A DNA stretch of 64,000 nucleotides, taken from Enterobacter quasihormaechei. Its GTDB lineage: Bacteria > Pseudomonadota > Gammaproteobacteria > Enterobacterales > Enterobacteriaceae. The stretch lies in assembly GCF_004331385.1 (NCBI RefSeq), contig NZ_SJON01000011.1, positions 1-64,000 on the forward strand. Direction: 5' to 3'. This document shows positions 23,339 to 31,984 of this stretch, piece by piece (position 1 is the first letter of the stretch; the number at the start of each line of letters is the position of its first letter). The notes beneath the pieces were generated by a model. It worked only from the letters and a program-made list of their open reading frames with translations. It did no database searches and was not told the origin of the DNA. The position numbers were made by a program, and so were the translations under genes.

Positions 23339-24328
23339 TTATGCCAGATACCGTTTTAAACGGAAGTAGCGGCGGCCCAGGCGCCAGCGCAAACGCGGGC
23401 TTTTGGCACTCTTCCAGATGAGCTTCCAGATCCCGGTATCGAAGAACTCTTTGATTATCATTGATTTCTTCGCCTCATCCTTCATGTTGTCGAAGGTATG
23501 AATAATTCCCAGCCCCTCTTTGGCGATTTGCCAGTGGCAGGCTGGGATATTTTTCACTTTATCCGGGTAACGCTGGTTAATGGCATCAAGCATCTTCAGG
23601 ATCTTCATGTAATGACGCGCGGAGCGAATAAGCGTGTCGTCATTATCCGGGGTGTGCGATACCGAGGCGGAGTGTATGTAGTAGTCGTAAAAGCGTTCGC
23701 TGGTGTACTGAACGCGTTCCGCAGCAAGCAGCACCTCGGTAGTCCACGGGATATCCTGATGGCGCAGGCCAGGCTCGAAGCGGAAACCGTTCTGACGAAT
23801 AAAATCGTGGCGATAGATATTCAGCCAGGTCACATGGAGGAACTTACGTGAATCCAGCGCCTTTTTTAGCCATGCCGCGCCATTCATGACGCCCGTTGAG
23901 GCGAGCTTATCTTCAGGGAAGATAGGGCGAGACGGTTTTTTGTTATTTTCCCAGACGTAGTTGCCATTGCAGGTGGCGACGTCCAGGTTCTGCGTGACGG
24001 CCATATCCAGCAGACGCTGGTACATGCCGGGTTTAAAGACGTCATCAATATCCGGGAAAGAGAGATATTGGCCGGTCGCTACGGCCAGGCCGGTATTACG
24101 CGCGATGGACACGCCCTGATTAGGTTGTTCAATAACCTGCATCTGTGGCAGCGTTTCACGCCATTTTTCGACAATCTGCATCGAGCGGTCAGTAGAGCCA
24201 TCATTGACGATGATGACTTCCATACTGTCGATATGTTGATTGACAAGGCAGGTAAAGAACTGATCGAGAAAAGCTTCACCGTTATAAACGGCAACCACCA
24301 CGCTTAACAAAGGCGCTGAATTTTGCAT
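23339..24328 (-). CDS. Family 2 glycosyltransferase of the LPS core cluster
   Basis: Protein of 329 residues from the ATG at 24328, supported by AGG six bases upstream; a longer frame to 24379 would overlap wabH. The GT2 fold is clear: LLSVVVAVYNGEAFLDQF at the start, VIIVNDGSTDRSMQIVE, and IDD in SFPDIDDVFKPGM as the metal-binding motif. The C-terminus is basic (RLRWRLGRRYFRLKRYLA), suggesting membrane association. It lies between wabH and waaA in the same direction, so it very probably adds an outer-core sugar, but donor and acceptor cannot be read from the sequence. Confidence 0.8.
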   Translation of the reverse strand: MQNSAPLLSVVVAVYNGEAFLDQFFTCLVNQHIDSMEVIIVNDGSTDRSMQIVEKWRETLPQMQVIEQPNQGVSIARNTGLAVATGQYLSFPDIDDVFKPGMYQRLLDMAVTQNLDVATCNGNYVWENNKKPSRPIFPEDKLASTGVMNGAAWLKKALDSRKFLHVTWLNIYRHDFIRQNGFRFEPGLRHQDIPWTTEVLLAAERVQYTSERFYDYYIHSASVSHTPDNDDTLIRSARHYMKILKMLDAINQRYPDKVKNIPACHWQIAKEGLGIIHTFDNMKDEAKKSMIIKEFFDTGIWKLIWKSAKSPRLRWRLGRRYFRLKRYLA

Positions 24329-24339
24329 ATGAAACCTGA

Positions 24340-25440
24340 TTATTTTTGGTTGTCGACCAAAGCAATGTATTGCTGGCAAATGGCGTTGATACCGAACGAT
24401 GCGATCGTTTCGCGATCAACAACCGGCGGAGAGGCATACAGTTCTGCCAGTGTTTTCGCCAGTGATTCGTCGGTTAACGCTGTCAGACCACGCGCCAGGG
24501 GGCCAGTAAGGATCTCAGCAGGGCCGCCAGGGCAGTTTGTACTCACCGGTGGGGTCTGACAGATAATGGACTCCACCAGTACATTACCAAAACCTTCGCA
24601 GTCGGAACTTAACACTAAAAGGCGAGCCCCTTTGATCCACGGATAGGGGTTGGTTTCGAACGGGCGGAAAATAATCTTATTTTCGATTCCAAGCTCAGCG
24701 GCTAACTGTTTGAGCTGGTCTATTTTGGCGTCAGAGCCTTTGCCCATTAACACCAGCGATGCGTCAATCTTGCTCAGCGCGAACGCGCGCAGAAGCCGGT
24801 CGTGTCGCTTGTGTTCATGAAAACGGCCAACGTGGATAATGTAATCCTGCCCCTGCATCTCAAAGGGCGCTTCTGCCAGACGCTGAATTTCAGGGATATC
24901 GAAGGGGTTATGGATAACCGCTTTGCGCCGCAGGGGGATAGCGAGTACTTCAGCGAGATCGTGCAGCACGGCGCCGGATACCGCCACAACGTTGCGGTTT
25001 TCATAGGTATGGCGAATTTTATAATGCTTAAACCAGCGGGAAAGCCCGCTGCGATGGCGTAAATAGGAGAAAGAGAACATCCCGTGTACGCAGAACCAGA
25101 CCTTATCCCGATCCAGCGCGCGGCTGTGCGCCACGATACGGTCGGTTTTATGCAGATGGGAGAAGACAACGTCAAATTTACCGCTGCGTTCTGCCTGCTC
25201 AATGGCGCGATCCAGCAAACGGGCGCGACGCGGGATCTCGGTCAGCTTCCGCCAGGGTTTTTTACAGGTATCCTGCACAACCTGAAAATCGATGCCTTCC
25301 GGAATGGCGTAGTCGCACACCTTCCGTAAGGAGAAAAGGGTAACCTGATGCCCCAGTTCTGTCAGTCCGCTGGAGAGGGTGAGAACCGTTTTTTCAGCTC
25401 CTCCACCGGGTAAACCATCAATAATCATTAGGATGCGCAT
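24340..25440 (-). CDS. wabH: GT4 glycosyltransferase, probable WabH (core GlcNAc/GlcN addition)
   Basis: Protein of 366 residues with the GT4/GT-B pattern: an N-terminal glycine loop (IDGLPGGGAEKTVLTL) and the C-terminal EX7E motif in SSDCEGFGNVLVES. Its position two bases after wabG, and its similarity in kind to Klebsiella WabH, suggest it adds GlcNAc to the core galacturonic acid. WabN would then deacetylate that residue. The GT4 call is firm; the WabH assignment rests on order and family. Confidence 0.78.
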   Translation of the reverse strand: MRILMIIDGLPGGGAEKTVLTLSSGLTELGHQVTLFSLRKVCDYAIPEGIDFQVVQDTCKKPWRKLTEIPRRARLLDRAIEQAERSGKFDVVFSHLHKTDRIVAHSRALDRDKVWFCVHGMFSFSYLRHRSGLSRWFKHYKIRHTYENRNVVAVSGAVLHDLAEVLAIPLRRKAVIHNPFDIPEIQRLAEAPFEMQGQDYIIHVGRFHEHKRHDRLLRAFALSKIDASLVLMGKGSDAKIDQLKQLAAELGIENKIIFRPFETNPYPWIKGARLLVLSSDCEGFGNVLVESIICQTPPVSTNCPGGPAEILTGPLARGLTALTDESLAKTLAELYASPPVVDRETIASFGINAICQQYIALVDNQK

Positions 25441-25442
25441 TA

Positions 25443-26570
25443 TTAATCCAGTAATTTTTGATAAAGCGAAATAAGCTGACTTGACAGTTTTTCAGGGGTT
25501 GCTTCTCTGACGCGTTCACGCGCCGCCAGCCCCATATTGTTATTTTTTGCCAGTGAAGGAATGGACACGACGGCCTCCTTCAATGTGCGGATATCAAGTG
25601 CATCACAGTAAAACCCGTTCTGGCCTTGCGCAATAAATTCTGATCCACCGCAACTCTCTGACGTAATGACGGGCAGTCCGCAGGCCATTGCTTCAAGTAT
25701 GACGTTAGGAAAAGGATCATACAGCGTCGGCAGCAGTAAACCATCAGAAAGCTGATAAAATGGCAGCGTCTCTTTTTGCATCCCCAGGAAACGGATTTGC
25801 CCCTCATAGCCTAATGAACGGGCGAGGTCGCGATAGCGGCTTTCCGCTTTATCCTGACCGACCACAATCAGCCACGCCGATGTTCCTGCTATCGCCTGAA
25901 TAGCGCTTGCCAGACCCTTGCGTTCAAACCCCGAACCCACGAAGCAGAAAATGACGGCATCAGCGGGTAAGCCAAATTGCTTACGCAGTACAGCACGCTG
26001 GCGCTCTTCTGCCGGAACGAAGCGGCTGGAATCTATTGAATTATAAATCACATGTATCTTTTTTGCGTCAATATCAAAGTCTTCGACGATTTCGCGTTTG
26101 ATCATCTCCGCATTACAGATAACGGCTTTCAGCTCGGGCGCCTGATACATTTCACGCTCTGCGTGCATTACGTAGCGGTGATAGCGATCGTGCATAAGCA
26201 GCTTTGCGCGCCAGGCGGGGAGAATACGCGACCGCTGTAGCAGCCAGCGTCGATGCACGCCATCTCCGGCGCGGTAAATATCACAGCCCGGAATGCGTTC
26301 GTGGCTCTGCACAATATCAAACTGCTGTTGCTGCCAAAGCGCGCGCGCGGCATGTGCGAAGCCGCGTTCACGGCTGATGCGGCCCCATTTCCGTGGATCG
26401 CAAATATGAATGTGCCAGTCGTCCTGCTTTTCGCCCTGCCACTCGCGAGTGATGACGTTGAGCTCAAGATTTTGATTACTCAGCGCGGTGAGTGCCCTGG
26501 AGACAAAACGTTCCGCTCCCCCATCCGGACGATATTTTTGGCGCACGATGGCCAGACGATGAAGCTTCAT
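25443..26570 (-). CDS. wabG: GT4 glycosyltransferase WabG (core GalA addition)
   Basis: Protein of 375 residues of the WaaG/WabG GT4 group. It starts LHRLAIVRQKYRPDGGAERFV, the glycine loop of this group, and has the nucleotide-binding DPFPNVILEAMACGLPVI near the C-terminus. Klebsiella WabG adds galacturonic acid to the second heptose, supplying the negative charge that phosphate gives in E. coli. No waaP or waaY heptose kinase gene is seen nearby, which fits that chemistry. Its ATG overlaps the waaQ stop by 4 bp, so the two are translationally coupled. Confidence 0.82.
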   Translation of the reverse strand: MKLHRLAIVRQKYRPDGGAERFVSRALTALSNQNLELNVITREWQGEKQDDWHIHICDPRKWGRISRERGFAHAARALWQQQQFDIVQSHERIPGCDIYRAGDGVHRRWLLQRSRILPAWRAKLLMHDRYHRYVMHAEREMYQAPELKAVICNAEMIKREIVEDFDIDAKKIHVIYNSIDSSRFVPAEERQRAVLRKQFGLPADAVIFCFVGSGFERKGLASAIQAIAGTSAWLIVVGQDKAESRYRDLARSLGYEGQIRFLGMQKETLPFYQLSDGLLLPTLYDPFPNVILEAMACGLPVITSESCGGSEFIAQGQNGFYCDALDIRTLKEAVVSIPSLAKNNNMGLAARERVREATPEKLSSQLISLYQKLLD

Positions 26571-27637
26571 TGCAGGTATCTCCTTGCGGCGGAGACGACG
26601 GCATCAACGGGTATGGCGTCGAGATAACGTTCCGTCGTTTTTGTATCAATGGCGTCAGGGTTGGGAAGCGGGCCGTAGTTACCTGCCCAGATGACCTCGC
26701 CGTTAACCTGCCATGGCGACCAGAACGTCAATTTTGACGGGCCAAACAGCGCCACGCAGGGCGTCTGAAGGGCGGCGGCCATGTGCATGGGTACGGAGTC
26801 AACGCCGATGAACAGGTTCGCATGATCGATAAGCGCGGCCAGCTGGCGCAGGGTTAACTGCCCTGCCAGCGAAACAACACCCGTTTGCGGGGAGGCGGCA
26901 AGAATGCGATCGATCATCGCCAGCTCTTTTTTATCCGGACCTGCGGTAAGAACGATGGTATGGCCGTCCTGCTGCAACGCGGCGATAGTTTGCGCCATTT
27001 TGCCTTCGTCCCAGCACTTAAAGAACCAGCGTGAAGTGGGTTGAATAACGATGAACCCTTCTCCCACGCCCTTTTGCGTCAGCTTTTGCTGAGCATGGTG
27101 CCAGTCATCCGCGCTGTAAGCCATGGTGACGGTAGGGTTGGACGCTACCGGCAGCGCTGACAGTATGGAGAGATTTTGTTCAACGGTATGCAGCGACTGA
27201 TGGCTGGCCACAGAAACCAGTTCACTGTGACAAAAACGCCAGAATGCATTATTGCGCTTGTTAAAGGCAAACCCGAGCCGAACCGGTGCGCCGGTGAAGC
27301 GGGTGACAATCGCGCTGCGCCACTGATCGGCCAGATTAATCACCAGGTGATAATGTTGAGCGCGCAACGCACGAAGCAGCTGCCACTCTTTTTGCAGGTG
27401 CTTTAGCATCCCCAGCTGCTTCCATTTACGATCGATACCGTAGATCGTACCGATTGCCGGATGCGCGGCGAGCATGTCTCGCGTCTCTTCATAGAGAAGC
27501 ACGTCGATTTGGGCTTCAGGCCATTTTTGGCGTAATGAATTGATGACGGGGGTAGTGAGTAACATGTCACCATGATGGCGAAGTTTGATCAGTAAAATGC
27601 GCAAATCAGGCGTGTCAGGTAAGTTATTCATCATCAT
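26567..27637 (-). CDS. waaQ: LPS heptosyltransferase III WaaQ
   Basis: Protein of 356 residues, a GT9 heptosyltransferase that adds the branching third heptose to HepII. The family start (RILLIKLRHHGDMLLTTPVI) and the C-terminal donor site (HANLFIGVDSVPMHMAAAL, then ALFGPS) are present. Three ATGs in a row occur at the start (27637, 27634, 27631); the exact one is uncertain. It heads waaQ-wabG-wabH and is divergent from wabN across a 150-bp gap in which I found no RfaH ops element. Confidence 0.92.
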   Translation of the reverse strand: MMMNNLPDTPDLRILLIKLRHHGDMLLTTPVINSLRQKWPEAQIDVLLYEETRDMLAAHPAIGTIYGIDRKWKQLGMLKHLQKEWQLLRALRAQHYHLVINLADQWRSAIVTRFTGAPVRLGFAFNKRNNAFWRFCHSELVSVASHQSLHTVEQNLSILSALPVASNPTVTMAYSADDWHHAQQKLTQKGVGEGFIVIQPTSRWFFKCWDEGKMAQTIAALQQDGHTIVLTAGPDKKELAMIDRILAASPQTGVVSLAGQLTLRQLAALIDHANLFIGVDSVPMHMAAALQTPCVALFGPSKLTFWSPWQVNGEVIWAGNYGPLPNPDAIDTKTTERYLDAIPVDAVVSAARRYLQ

Positions 27638-27787
27638 CTTATCGGCGTTGTACTATTGGCAATTCTAATAGACCTGGTAACGACTTGCACTCTTTCTCCA
27701 TAATGTCGGGAATTTCCCTGGAAGGGTTTACTCCTGCTTTCGGGCGTGCGTAACATAGCGCTAACTATTTTGTCTTGCGGGCTCATT

Positions 27788-28744
27788 ATGAAAAAACCAG
27801 CGTTTATCATCACGATCGATACCGAAGGGGATAATCTCTGGCAGAACCACCGGGTGATCAAAACGGAAAACGCGCGCTACCTGGCGCGGTTTCAGGCGCT
27901 TTGTGAACGTTTCGGCTTTAAGCCCGTCTGGCTGACCAACTACGAGATGGCAGTCGAGCCGGTATTTATTGCGTTCGCTAAAGAGGTCATAGCCCGCGGC
28001 CAGGGTGAGGTGGGGATGCATCTCCATGCCTGGAACAGCCCTCCGGAGCACGATCTTACCGGTGATGACTGGCGCTGGCAGCCTTATCTGATTGAGTTTT
28101 CAGACGAGGTGATGCGTGAGAAAGTGGTATTTATGACCCGCTTACTGGAAGAGACCTTCCAGACAAAAATGCTCAGCCATCGCGCCGGGCGCTGGGCATT
28201 TGACAGCCGTTACGCCAGGCTGCTGATTGAACTGGGATATCAGGTAGATTGTTCCGTCACGCCGCGCGTGAACTGGCGCAACGCGAAAGGCGCTCCGCAG
28301 GGTAATGGCGGAACGAATTACCAGCATTTTCCCGATCGCGCTTACTTTCTGGACGCAGACGATATTTCCCGTCCTGGAAACAGCCCGTTACTCGAAGTGC
28401 CGATGAGCATCCAGTATAAACACCCGGCATGGCTGAATTCCCTGAAGCAGGGTTATGATCGTCTTCGCGGTAAATACCGTTCTCCGTCAGTTAACTGGTT
28501 ACGCCCGTCCGGCGGGAACGCGGCGGAGATGATTAAGGTTGCGCAGCAGTGTCTGTCTCAGGGGAATGACTACGTGGAGTTTATGCTTCATTCGTCGGAA
28601 TTTATGCCTGGCGGCAGCCCGACGTTTAAAGATGAGGCGGCGATTGAAGGTTTATATCAGGATTTGGAGCAGCTCTTTACCTGGTTATCAGATAAAACGG
28701 TGGGAATGACGCTGGCGGAGTTTTACCAGTACAAAAAAGCATAA
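27788..28744 (+). CDS. wabN: Core glucosamine deacetylase WabN
   Basis: Protein of 318 residues from the ATG at 27788. It looks like a polysaccharide deacetylase of the NodB-like class: an early acidic motif (IITIDTEGDN at about 7-16), a histidine motif (GMHLHAWNSP) and SHRAGRWAFDS. In Klebsiella WabN removes the acetyl group from a core GlcNAc after WabH acts, giving glucosamine. It is the only gene on the plus strand within the minus-strand core cluster, set between waaQ and waaL. The deacetylase fold is confident; the exact substrate follows from neighbours. Confidence 0.82.
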   Translation: MKKPAFIITIDTEGDNLWQNHRVIKTENARYLARFQALCERFGFKPVWLTNYEMAVEPVFIAFAKEVIARGQGEVGMHLHAWNSPPEHDLTGDDWRWQPYLIEFSDEVMREKVVFMTRLLEETFQTKMLSHRAGRWAFDSRYARLLIELGYQVDCSVTPRVNWRNAKGAPQGNGGTNYQHFPDRAYFLDADDISRPGNSPLLEVPMSIQYKHPAWLNSLKQGYDRLRGKYRSPSVNWLRPSGGNAAEMIKVAQQCLSQGNDYVEFMLHSSEFMPGGSPTFKDEAAIEGLYQDLEQLFTWLSDKTVGMTLAEFYQYKKA

Positions 28745-28762
28745 TGCCCGCCAGGCGGGCAT
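28744..28762. terminator. Hairpin between convergent wabN and waaL
   Basis: ATGCCCGCC followed by GGCGGGCAT forms a compact palindrome in the 23-bp gap between the two convergent genes. It could end both transcripts, but the T-tracts on either side are short, so terminator strength is uncertain. Confidence 0.55.
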
Positions 28763-28767
28763 ATTTG

Positions 28768-29979
28768 CTATTGCTGCTTTGTTTGCGAGAAAGGTGTACT
28801 CAACGCAAAGATAATCATAAAGAAGATGAGGGCTTCTGAGCTGAGCAGTATGACATCCGTCAGTCCATACAAAAGCAAAAGAAGCATCGACGTGAGCAGC
28901 AGCGCATTTCTGTTTCGCAGGGCATACGCAATCATCGAAACAAAGAAAAAGAGCATTACCGCCACGCCGGGGATCCCCTGCAAAGAGAACTTCTCAATGA
29001 ATTCGTTGTGCAGGTGGACTTTGATGTATTCGAGCGCGCTGCCAAGGTGTGGATGTCCGTCTTTAATATACTGCCGCGTCCATGCTTCACGCTCCTCCAG
29101 TGATTGCCCTAACGGATGGGCAAGTCCATTCTGAATACCTACCGTCCACATGGAAAAACGAGCGCCGAGTGACGTGCGGTCAATACCCTGTTGATATCTC
29201 TGATATTCAAGCTGTGTTTGCGATATTTTAGGCGATATTAACGGCTTGTAGCTAACGATGATAATACCAGCCACAATACATAAAAAGATGAGGGTGGATT
29301 TAAGGTGAATACGCCTGAAGTGATAGAGCGTCAGCACTATCGCCAGGAGCAGATAAAGCCCCATTGCAGCGCGCGTGCCCGTGAGCAGTATGACGAAGTA
29401 AGAAAGTAAAATGGTTAAACCAGCAACAACGTAAAGCGTCACGTTCTTCTGTAGGTAAAGACTGTATACGAATGCCAGCGATAACACGGAATACACATAA
29501 GCTGAAACGGTGGCTCGGTTAATCGCCATCTCGACGCGAGCCATCCCTTGCGTTGCCTGCCACAGGCCATATCCCGTTGCGAGTACAAACCCCGCAGCTG
29601 AGGCGTAAAGGAAATATTTTTTAAAGGTCTCTTTATCGAGATAGGATTTAAAACGGTCAATATAGAATATCAGGACGCTCGCCAGGATTAATTTTTTACT
29701 TGAATCGAGATAATCGCTGTAAAGATTCATCCCCTGATTATGGTACTCATAGATGAGATACCAGCTAAGGTTCAGTAATCCAATCAATAAAATCGGCAGC
29801 GCTATGGTAAAGGGACGCAGCGTGATTTTTTTATATTCGAACGCCAGACCGATAATGCTGACATAAATAGCAATATAGAAAAACTCTCTCTGTTTTCCTG
29901 AACTAACCAATGCCAACATCAAAGAGATGAGGCTCAAAATGAGTGTCAGCTGATACAGTCGTGGTCTTATTTTTTCCAT
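28768..29979 (-). CDS. waaL: O-antigen ligase WaaL
   Basis: Protein of 403 residues with about 12 hydrophobic segments, the O-antigen ligase (Wzy_C-like) fold. It joins undecaprenyl-linked O antigen to the lipid A core at the periplasmic side. The large periplasmic loop carries HNEFIEKFSLQGIPG, matching the catalytic-histidine pattern of WaaL proteins. WaaL is very variable between strains and this one is visibly more AT-rich than its neighbours. It overlaps the preceding glycosyltransferase gene by 13 bp. Confidence 0.9.
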   Translation of the reverse strand: MEKIRPRLYQLTLILSLISLMLALVSSGKQREFFYIAIYVSIIGLAFEYKKITLRPFTIALPILLIGLLNLSWYLIYEYHNQGMNLYSDYLDSSKKLILASVLIFYIDRFKSYLDKETFKKYFLYASAAGFVLATGYGLWQATQGMARVEMAINRATVSAYVYSVLSLAFVYSLYLQKNVTLYVVAGLTILLSYFVILLTGTRAAMGLYLLLAIVLTLYHFRRIHLKSTLIFLCIVAGIIIVSYKPLISPKISQTQLEYQRYQQGIDRTSLGARFSMWTVGIQNGLAHPLGQSLEEREAWTRQYIKDGHPHLGSALEYIKVHLHNEFIEKFSLQGIPGVAVMLFFFVSMIAYALRNRNALLLTSMLLLLLYGLTDVILLSSEALIFFMIIFALSTPFSQTKQQ

Positions 29980-30866
29980 AACGCCTCAATAACCCTTTTT
30001 TTGTAGCTAAAACGAACATCGGTGGAAAGGAAAAACGACAATGTATACATGGATTTTACGCGTTGCGTAACGAGCGCCAGGTGTTGGTCTGAGAGATATG
30101 TCCTATGATTGCTGTAGATATCAAACCAGTGGCAATTGACGAGATGCCTGTAGGAGGATGGAAATGTGTTTTCCATCTGTAGCGTACACTCGACCAGCGT
30201 AGATATTTTGCTGGCATCCAGAACGCTCGATAAACTGTCGCTGCGTTTAATATAATAATAGTGGCCCTGGCGCTGATAAGCTATTTTACTCGACTGCATT
30301 AGCATGCCGGGAAAAACAGCGAAATCCTCATAGCATTGCAGAGAGGGAATCGGATTGTTTTCATACAGCTTACGATGAACAAACTGACCGATGAGATGCG
30401 CCTGAAAATCTTTGTGGCGTAAGAAACGCGAGATTGCTTCATGCTGTGACAGGGAAATAGGGTTAAATCCCCGCCACTCTGCGCTTATTTTCCGGGGATC
30501 GCGAATCTCAAGCAAACGCGTCAGCAGCATGTCCGGGCGCTGTGCTTTCAGGAAGGTGATTGCGTCTCTCAGGCTACCCGGCTTTAAGCAATCGTCACTG
30601 TCGAGCATCGTAATGTACTCTCCCGATGCCAGCGCGACGGCACTGTTTCGGACCTGGCCTACGTTACGAAAGTTCACGGTCCGGGTTATGACTTGCGGAA
30701 ATTTAGGCGACCACTCGTCAATTATTGCCTGCGTGGCATCCTCAGAACTGTCGTTAAAAATAATGATTTCTGTGTCTTGGTCGGTTGCTGCCAGCAGGCT
30801 CGAAAGCGTGGCGGGCAGCGTATCTTCAGCGTTATGCGCAGCAATGATGACGCTTAAAAAAGCCAT
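29967..30866 (-). CDS. Family 2 glycosyltransferase, outer core
   Basis: Protein of 299 residues with the GT2 start FLSVIIAAHNAEDTLPATL, EIIIFNDSSEDATQAIID and the metal-binding DSDD in TMLDSDDCLKPGS. The C-terminal third shows no recognised domain. It lies between a GT9 gene and waaL in the same direction (5 bp gap upstream, 13 bp overlap with waaL), so it probably adds an outer-core sugar near the O-antigen attachment point. It is AT-rich like waaL. The specific linkage is unknown. Confidence 0.8.
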   Translation of the reverse strand: MAFLSVIIAAHNAEDTLPATLSSLLAATDQDTEIIIFNDSSEDATQAIIDEWSPKFPQVITRTVNFRNVGQVRNSAVALASGEYITMLDSDDCLKPGSLRDAITFLKAQRPDMLLTRLLEIRDPRKISAEWRGFNPISLSQHEAISRFLRHKDFQAHLIGQFVHRKLYENNPIPSLQCYEDFAVFPGMLMQSSKIAYQRQGHYYYIKRSDSLSSVLDASKISTLVECTLQMENTFPSSYRHLVNCHWFDIYSNHRTYLSDQHLALVTQRVKSMYTLSFFLSTDVRFSYKKRVIEALWKK

Positions 30867-30871
30867 AAAAA

Positions 30872-31981
30872 TTAGTGTCCTTGAGCGTCGGTAGCGCGAT
30901 CCAGTGAGCGGGCTTTCGGCAAGCGTCGAATAAACTGCTGGAGTTCGTCTAAAGCGGGTTCAGTCACCGCGAAAAGCTCTTCCCTCTCCTGAGGGAAATA
31001 ATAACGTGTTTCAAAGACATAAGAGCAAATGTTGTCGTCATTACCAATCAGCATCACGTTGCCAAGCGGACGCTGTTCATAGTGACAGCAAGGCCCAAAC
31101 AGCAGAACCACCGGCACGCCGACAGCGTCTGCAATGTAGACATTGCCCGAATCAGACGCGATGTAGCAGTCCATTTTAGAAATGGCACAGGGAAGCTCTT
31201 CGAGCGAAATTTTGCCAATCAGATTGATAAAATTCGGGATGTCACCGTAAAGGCGGGTGATATCGTCCATCCACGACTGTTCGTTTGGTGCGCCGAAGAC
31301 ATAAAACTCGCAGGGTAAATCGGCGAGACGATCCACAATCCGCTTCCAGATAGCAGGCGGCACCGTTTTGGCTTTATTACCCGCCGCAATGCTGATGCCG
31401 ATGCGGATAACGTCTGGTTTATCAAGAATGGCCGGGTAAGTCGTCGGTTTGAAGAGCGGCTTTGTGGCGTGCTTGGGAGAGTCTTGCCAGGTAAGCGAGC
31501 GGTCGGCCAGTTTCAGGTAGTTCGTCACCGAAAGCGTTTTTTTGCCGTGCTCAACGGTACCGTCGGCCGCGAGATAGAAAATCCCGTGATACCACCTGCG
31601 TGTGTAAATGCTTAGAAATTGTTTGTTTTTTGCATTGCAGACGGCGGCAAAAAAGAGGTTTACGCTGTTGGGCTGTAGCAGGTAGACGTTGTCATAGCGG
31701 TTCATGATCCTGCAAGCGAAGCAGAGCTTGCGCCACAGGCTGCGCTTATGCTGCTCAATAAAATAGATCTGCTCGATAGTCTCATCATGCTTCGCCAGCG
31801 CGCCAACGCTGCGACTGACCAACACATCGCTTTTTTGCAGATGTGCCAGAAGAGGTGTCGCATTAATAAAGTCACCGATTTTGGCTGTCTGAATGACAAG
31901 GTTTTTGCCCGTGTCTTTCCGAAACAGCTTCCGGAGGAGCTTCACCGGAAAGAGTAAAATCAGCAGAAATACATAACTCAT
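30872..31981 (-). CDS. GT9 heptosyltransferase-like protein
   Basis: Protein of 369 residues. After a hydrophobic/basic N-terminal stretch (YVFLLILLFPVKLLRKLFRK), unusual for GT9 enzymes and possibly a membrane tether, comes NLVIQTAKIGDFINATPLL, the GT9 start. The C-terminal donor site appears as KMDCYIASDSGNVYIADAV followed by PVVLLFGP. It directly follows waaC (3-bp gap) in the hldD-waaF-waaC unit, so a further heptose or related sugar of the core is a likely product. It is clearly different from waaC, waaF and waaQ. Confidence 0.8.
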   Translation of the reverse strand: MSYVFLLILLFPVKLLRKLFRKDTGKNLVIQTAKIGDFINATPLLAHLQKSDVLVSRSVGALAKHDETIEQIYFIEQHKRSLWRKLCFACRIMNRYDNVYLLQPNSVNLFFAAVCNAKNKQFLSIYTRRWYHGIFYLAADGTVEHGKKTLSVTNYLKLADRSLTWQDSPKHATKPLFKPTTYPAILDKPDVIRIGISIAAGNKAKTVPPAIWKRIVDRLADLPCEFYVFGAPNEQSWMDDITRLYGDIPNFINLIGKISLEELPCAISKMDCYIASDSGNVYIADAVGVPVVLLFGPCCHYEQRPLGNVMLIGNDDNICSYVFETRYYFPQEREELFAVTEPALDELQQFIRRLPKARSLDRATDAQGH

Positions 31982-31984
31982 GGG

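Noticed and set aside
23339-30866. The two GT2 genes as a recent duplication
   Set aside because: They share only general GT2 motifs; length, C-termini and base composition differ, so no recent copy is implied.
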